A DNA stretch of 18,423 nucleotides, from positions 1 through 18,423 of the forward strand of contig JAQXFL010000139.1 of the NCBI GenBank assembly GCA_029250345.1. The letters run 5' to 3'. This DNA comes from Candidatus Poseidoniaceae archaeon (GTDB lineage Archaea > Thermoplasmatota > Poseidoniia > Poseidoniales > Poseidoniaceae). Shown here piece after piece: positions 15,325 through 18,423 of the stretch (position 1 is the stretch's first letter; each line of letters starts with the position of its first letter). Both the position numbers and the translations under genes were made by a program. Below the pieces are notes generated by a model. It searched no databases. It was not told the origin of the DNA and was given only the letters and a program-made list of their open reading frames with translations.

Positions 15325-15707
15325 TGACACGACGTGCAATCGTAAACATTTTCAGTTCTTACAACAACATTTTGATGACAGCAACCGATTTGACCGGTGC
15401 TGAAACCATTACAACCTGCTCCGGCGGTCAAGTTGTCAAGTCTTCGAAGGACAGCGGCGGTCAATTCGCAGCAACCCGTGCTGCAGAAAAGATGGCTGAC
15501 GAACTCAAAGACAAGGAGTTCACCCAACTCATCATCAAGTACCGAGCACCAGGTGGTAACCTTTCAAACAACACAGGTCCAGGCGCTCAAGCAGCAATCC
15601 GTGCACTTACCCGTGCTGGAATGACAATCACTCGTATCGAAGACGTGACGCCAATCGCTCACGACGGTACCAAAAAGAAGGGTGGCCGACGTGGCCGCCG
15701 TGTTTGA
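15324..15707 (+). CDS. rps11: 30S ribosomal protein uS11
   Basis: A 127-residue small-subunit platform protein. It shows NIFSSYNNILMTATDLTG (8-25), the GGxVxKSSKDSG segment (35-45), QFAATRAAEKMAD (47-59), and the C-terminal PGAQAAIRAL and IEDVTPIAHDG segments ending in a GGRRGRRV basic tail, all typical of archaeal uS11. The start is set by a perfect GGAGGTGA and overlaps the rps4 stop (TGATG). Confidence 0.97.
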   Translation: MTRRAIVNIFSSYNNILMTATDLTGAETITTCSGGQVVKSSKDSGGQFAATRAAEKMADELKDKEFTQLIIKYRAPGGNLSNNTGPGAQAAIRALTRAGMTITRIEDVTPIAHDGTKKKGGRRGRRV

Positions 15708-15724
15708 TTTTTGAGGTGGAAAAA

Positions 15725-16657
15725 ATGGATGTACAAATCGTTGATGGATGGCCACGTGGCAATGAAATTCGAATTCTTTTGACAAACACAGACGCTGCAC
15801 AAGTGAACGCAGTTCGCCGTGCACTTATTGCGGATGTGCCAAAGCTTGCAATCGATAAGGTCAATTTCACTCAAGGTGTAAACCAAGACAACAAAGGAGA
15901 GGTTTTCGAATCCGTTAACGTTCTCCCAGACGAGACAATCGCTCACCGATTGGCAATGATCCCTATCCCTACATATCCGGATGAAGGAATCACTTTCCCT
16001 GAAGACTGTCCTAACTGTAAGGATCTTGCAGAAGAATCCAAGGGTTGCTTGACTTGTCAAGTTCTTTACCACATCCGAAAGGATGGGCCATCTGAAGATT
16101 CTGATGAGAAGCACCGCACAGTGTATGCTGGAGATTTGACGAACATTTCTGACCAAATGTTCGATATCCGAGAAGAACACAAGAGAATCCCTCTCACCAT
16201 CCTTTCGAAAGGTCAATTCCTCGAATTGTACGCCTTTGCCACCCTTGGCCGCGGTCGAGAACACGCAAAGTGGTCGCCAGTTGCTGCAGTCGGTTTCCGA
16301 CAACACAGTATCGCTAAACTGAACAAGCCAAAGAAAGCCAACGTTCTGTTTGACCTTGGATTGACAACCTCCGACGGTAAGCCAATCGATGCAAAACTCT
16401 TCGGAAAGGACAAGACCATGACTGATATCAATCACCTCGTGGACCTTGAGAAAGCCCTCCACCAAGTTGGTCCAGGGACAAACCGTGATGTTGAGTTTGA
16501 CGACGCCATTACGCTCGAACCAGTCGAAGGCGCATACCTCTTTTCTTACGAGACCGATGGAAGCCTTACTCCTGAGCAAGCCTTCAATGGAGCAATGGAC
16601 GAACTGCAAGGCCGTTTCGACAATCTTGCAATCGAAATCGAGCGTGCATTCGCTTGA
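15725..16657 (+). CDS. rpoD: DNA-directed RNA polymerase subunit D
   Basis: A 310-residue homologue of bacterial alpha and eukaryotic Rpb3/AC40, which dimerises with RpoL to nucleate polymerase assembly. NTDAAQVNAVRRALIADVP (21-39) is the dimerisation segment, VLPDETIAHRLAMIPIP (66-82) the second alpha-like motif, and LGRGREHAKWSPV the conserved archaeal segment. Four cysteines at 95, 98, 108 and 111 (CPNC and CLTC) lie where Rpb3 carries its zinc loop. The later region, where some archaeal RpoD proteins hold a ferredoxin-like Fe-S domain, has no cysteines here. GAGGTG lies six bases before the ATG; an in-frame TTG at 15704 overlapping rps11 is rejected. It is the last core gene of the operon. 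Confidence 0.96.
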   Translation: MDVQIVDGWPRGNEIRILLTNTDAAQVNAVRRALIADVPKLAIDKVNFTQGVNQDNKGEVFESVNVLPDETIAHRLAMIPIPTYPDEGITFPEDCPNCKDLAEESKGCLTCQVLYHIRKDGPSEDSDEKHRTVYAGDLTNISDQMFDIREEHKRIPLTILSKGQFLELYAFATLGRGREHAKWSPVAAVGFRQHSIAKLNKPKKANVLFDLGLTTSDGKPIDAKLFGKDKTMTDINHLVDLEKALHQVGPGTNRDVEFDDAITLEPVEGAYLFSYETDGSLTPEQAFNGAMDELQGRFDNLAIEIERAFA

Positions 16658-16678
16658 AACTTTTGCTGACATCAGTAC

Positions 16679-16709
16679 GAAACCCCATTGGCTTCTAAGC
16701 CGAGGTTTC
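16679..16709 (+). other. Bipartite stem-loop after rpoD
   Basis: GAAACC (16679-16684) pairs with GGTTTC (16704-16709), enclosing GGCT (16690-16693) and AGCC (16698-16701) around a TCTA loop. It may be a processing or attenuation structure between rpoD and the secreted-protein gene. I considered a tRNA and rejected it. Confidence 0.5.
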
Positions 16710-16732
16710 ATAACGGAGCACGCGAAGCCAAT
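16687..16732 (+). repeat. Alternative inverted repeat before the secreted-protein start
   Basis: ATTGGCTTC (16687-16695) and GAAGCCAAT (16724-16732) are exact 9-bp inverted repeats. Pairing them excludes the inner stem of the 16679-16709 hairpin and would occlude the bases directly before the ATG at 16736, with GGAG (16715-16718) in the loop. Confidence 0.55.
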
Positions 16733-16735
16733 TAC

Positions 16736-18423
16736 ATGCAGAACGACCGCCGTATGGCCTTTTCTCTTGTCGCATTGTTCGTACTCTCCACAATGATGCC
16801 ACTTGTCTCCGCACAGGATGACAGCGCTGAGACGAATGCCCTAGTCAGTGAAGACAACTTCTTTACAGATTCTCGAGACTTACCTTTGATGGAACTCTTG
16901 TACAAAGACTTCACTTCCAAGCGTGGAACCACTGGCCGTGCAGCCTGCGTTACGCAGACCGATGCCGGCACTCCTGGTGATGCAGGAAACAATTCGGCAA
17001 CTTCACGCAGTCTTGGAACAAACCCGAACAGCGGCCAAACTGGCAATCAGGGCTGCGTCGACTCAACAGATACCGAAGATTGGTATGAAATCACTACAAC
17101 AGCAAACAAGGACGTTGACATTGAATTGGTCGTTCCAAGTGGTGCGGACTTTGATCTCTACATCATCGACTCATCAGGGACGTATGTCGATGGTTCAGAA
17201 ACCACCACAGCTCTCGAAAAGGTCACAACTCAATCGACTTCACTTTCTGGAGTCGCAAGTACCTTCTTTGTTGAAGTCTATGTGTACTCTGGCGATGGAC
17301 AATATTCCTTGCGAACATGGACGAACAACACCCCCCCGCGACCGGATCTCACCATCACTTCAGTCGTTGAACCAGCATCTGGTGAAGCAGGTAATTCAGT
17401 CAGCGTCGAGTATGTAGTTGAAAACATCTACAACACAACCTCCGATCCTTTTGAAGTTCAATTTGTTTTGTCGACCGATAAGACGTATGACTTTGGAGAT
17501 ACACTGATCGATGCCTCTGAACCGGAAGCATCACTCACGGAGAACACCAGCCGCACTACAACTGCACAAGTTCTTCTACCGTCTAGCCTTTCAAACGGCA
17601 CGTACTACTGGCTCTTGTTTGCTGATGGATACGATAACCTCACGGAGCAGAACGAATCCAACAATTTTATCTGGTCTTCTGGAGTTATGTTGGTGGGAGA
17701 TTCATGCGATGACCTCCATCCGAACGGCAAAGACGATGCAGGACTCGGTGGCGATGCGCCATCCGAGGAGGCCAACGTTACTGCACCACTGGGGACCAAC
17801 GTGACAGCCACATATACCGGTTGCATCGACGGGGTTGAAGCAAACGATGTCTTCTCTTTTGATGTCCCAGCAAACCACACGATTGATGTGACGCTAAGTC
17901 TAGCGGAATCCGTCGTCGTCTCTCTTGACCTCACCGACAGCAACTCAGCAGAAGTCGACTCTTCGACTGCGTTTTTCGGCGGTGATGCGATTGTCACTTC
18001 TTCGGGAGGAGACTTTGACGGCATTGGCGGAACCTATTTCGTGAATTTATCTCGTTCGGGGACCGGAGTCAACTGGACATTGGAGGTTTGGACAAATTAT
18101 TCAACACCGAAAGCCAACCTCGTCATCGAAAACTCATCGTCACCCCTTCAGGCCAGTGCAGGCGATACCATTGACATTGATGTGGAAATCCTCAATTCGG
18201 GGACGATTCCATCTCCGGCCTCCTTACTCACAGCTTGGCTTTCCGTCGATATTGGCCTCGCAGACCACGACGTAGAGTTGGGCAACTTAACTCTCCCGTC
18301 CATCGATGTTAATGTCTCTGACATGTATCAGCTTTCTGTGACCGTCCCAGCAAGCACCACTGGTGGCAATTATTCAATCATCGTCATGGTTGATTCCGAC
18401 GAACAGATTGATGAGAAAAGCGA
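16736..18423 (+). CDS. Secreted or cell-surface protein with tandem PPC and CARDB-like domains (3' truncated by window)
   Basis: At least 562 residues, running off the right edge. A signal peptide is clear: charged QNDRR, a hydrophobic core (8-24), and a VSA cleavage site near 26 before QDD. Then comes a repeating plan: a PPC-like beta domain (about 70-197, with a C71/C107 pair), a CARDB-like Ig-type domain (203-320, opening PDLTITSVVEP and closing NLTEQNESNNF), a second PPC-like domain (322-455, C324/C363) and a second CARDB-like domain (460 to the edge). PPC and CARDB domains are typical accessory modules of exported peptidases and adhesins. Many N-x-S/T sequons suggest glycosylation. No catalytic domain is visible yet. 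The start is tentative: GGAG is 17 bases upstream, and an ATG at 16754 is an alternative. It does not belong to the rpoD operon functionally. Confidence 0.85.
   Translation, partial: MQNDRRMAFSLVALFVLSTMMPLVSAQDDSAETNALVSEDNFFTDSRDLPLMELLYKDFTSKRGTTGRAACVTQTDAGTPGDAGNNSATSRSLGTNPNSGQTGNQGCVDSTDTEDWYEITTTANKDVDIELVVPSGADFDLYIIDSSGTYVDGSETTTALEKVTTQSTSLSGVASTFFVEVYVYSGDGQYSLRTWTNNTPPRPDLTITSVVEPASGEAGNSVSVEYVVENIYNTTSDPFEVQFVLSTDKTYDFGDTLIDASEPEASLTENTSRTTTAQVLLPSSLSNGTYYWLLFADGYDNLTEQNESNNFIWSSGVMLVGDSCDDLHPNGKDDAGLGGDAPSEEANVTAPLGTNVTATYTGCIDGVEANDVFSFDVPANHTIDVTLSLAESVVVSLDLTDSNSAEVDSSTAFFGGDAIVTSSGGDFDGIGGTYFVNLSRSGTGVNWTLEVWTNYSTPKANLVIENSSSPLQASAGDTIDIDVEILNSGTIPSPASLLTAWLSVDIGLADHDVELGNLTLPSIDVNVSDMYQLSVTVPASTTGGNYSIIVMVDSDEQIDEKS

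Noticed and set aside
15659..16711. 350-residue minus-strand open frame opposite rpoD
   Set aside because: RpoD on the plus strand is unmistakable; the opposite frame is a shadow produced by its codon use.
16658..16735. tRNA gene after rpoD
   Set aside because: The inverted repeats do not form a cloverleaf and there is no T-loop GTTCRA motif.
16923..17417. Open frames in other phases within the secreted-protein gene
   Set aside because: They lack signal peptides or domain motifs, whereas the chosen frame has a signal peptide and repeated domains to the window end.

Overview
The window is euryarchaeal chromosomal DNA, most probably from an uncultured marine lineage of the Marine Group II (Poseidoniales) type. 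The evidence is a D-family DNA polymerase large subunit (DP2), Trm5 and Dph5 modification genes, an archaeal-order uS13-uS4-uS11-RpoD cluster, and a large secreted PPC/CARDB repeat protein. The lineage assignment is an inference from gene content. Most genes have clear GGAG/GAGG/GGTGA Shine-Dalgarno sequences, which I used to choose starts.

Layout. 1-120 (+) is the 3' end of a PqqB-like metallo-hydrolase, overlapping tail to tail with a sodium:solute symporter (110-2212, -) that carries an extra C-terminal soluble domain. The symporter follows dph5 (2221-3105, -), which diverges from a trm5-like tRNA methyltransferase (3143-4261, +). A 41-residue CxC/CxxC protein (4300-4425, +), easily missed for its size, comes next.

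4445-7806 (-) is the most interesting part: four tightly coupled genes with overlaps of 4, 4 and 14 bp. In order of transcription they encode a small histidine-rich membrane protein, a FabH-like ketosynthase with an intact Cys-His-Asn triad, a haem-oxygenase-fold putative di-iron oxidase, and a 306-residue protein I do not recognise. The set looks like a pathway that condenses an acyl chain and then oxidises it. Its product is unknown.

DP2 (7888-12009, -) ends in a textbook PCNA-binding motif. It diverges from pyrE (12118-12717, +), which is followed 9 bp later by a THUMP-like methyltransferase (12727-14022, +). After a poly-T terminator and a putative TATA box come rps13, rps4, rps11 and rpoD (14179-16657, +). 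The usual continuation of that cluster is absent; instead there is a 78-bp gap with two mutually exclusive hairpins and then a secreted repeat protein running off the window end (16736-18423, +).

How the genes work together: the window mixes information processing (DP2, RpoD, ribosomal proteins, Trm5, Dph5), pyrimidine synthesis (PyrE), transport and cell-surface functions, with the four-gene acyl cassette inserted as an apparently accessory metabolic module. I saw no mobile element, CRISPR array, tRNA or rRNA. No stretch above 300 bp lacks a gene.
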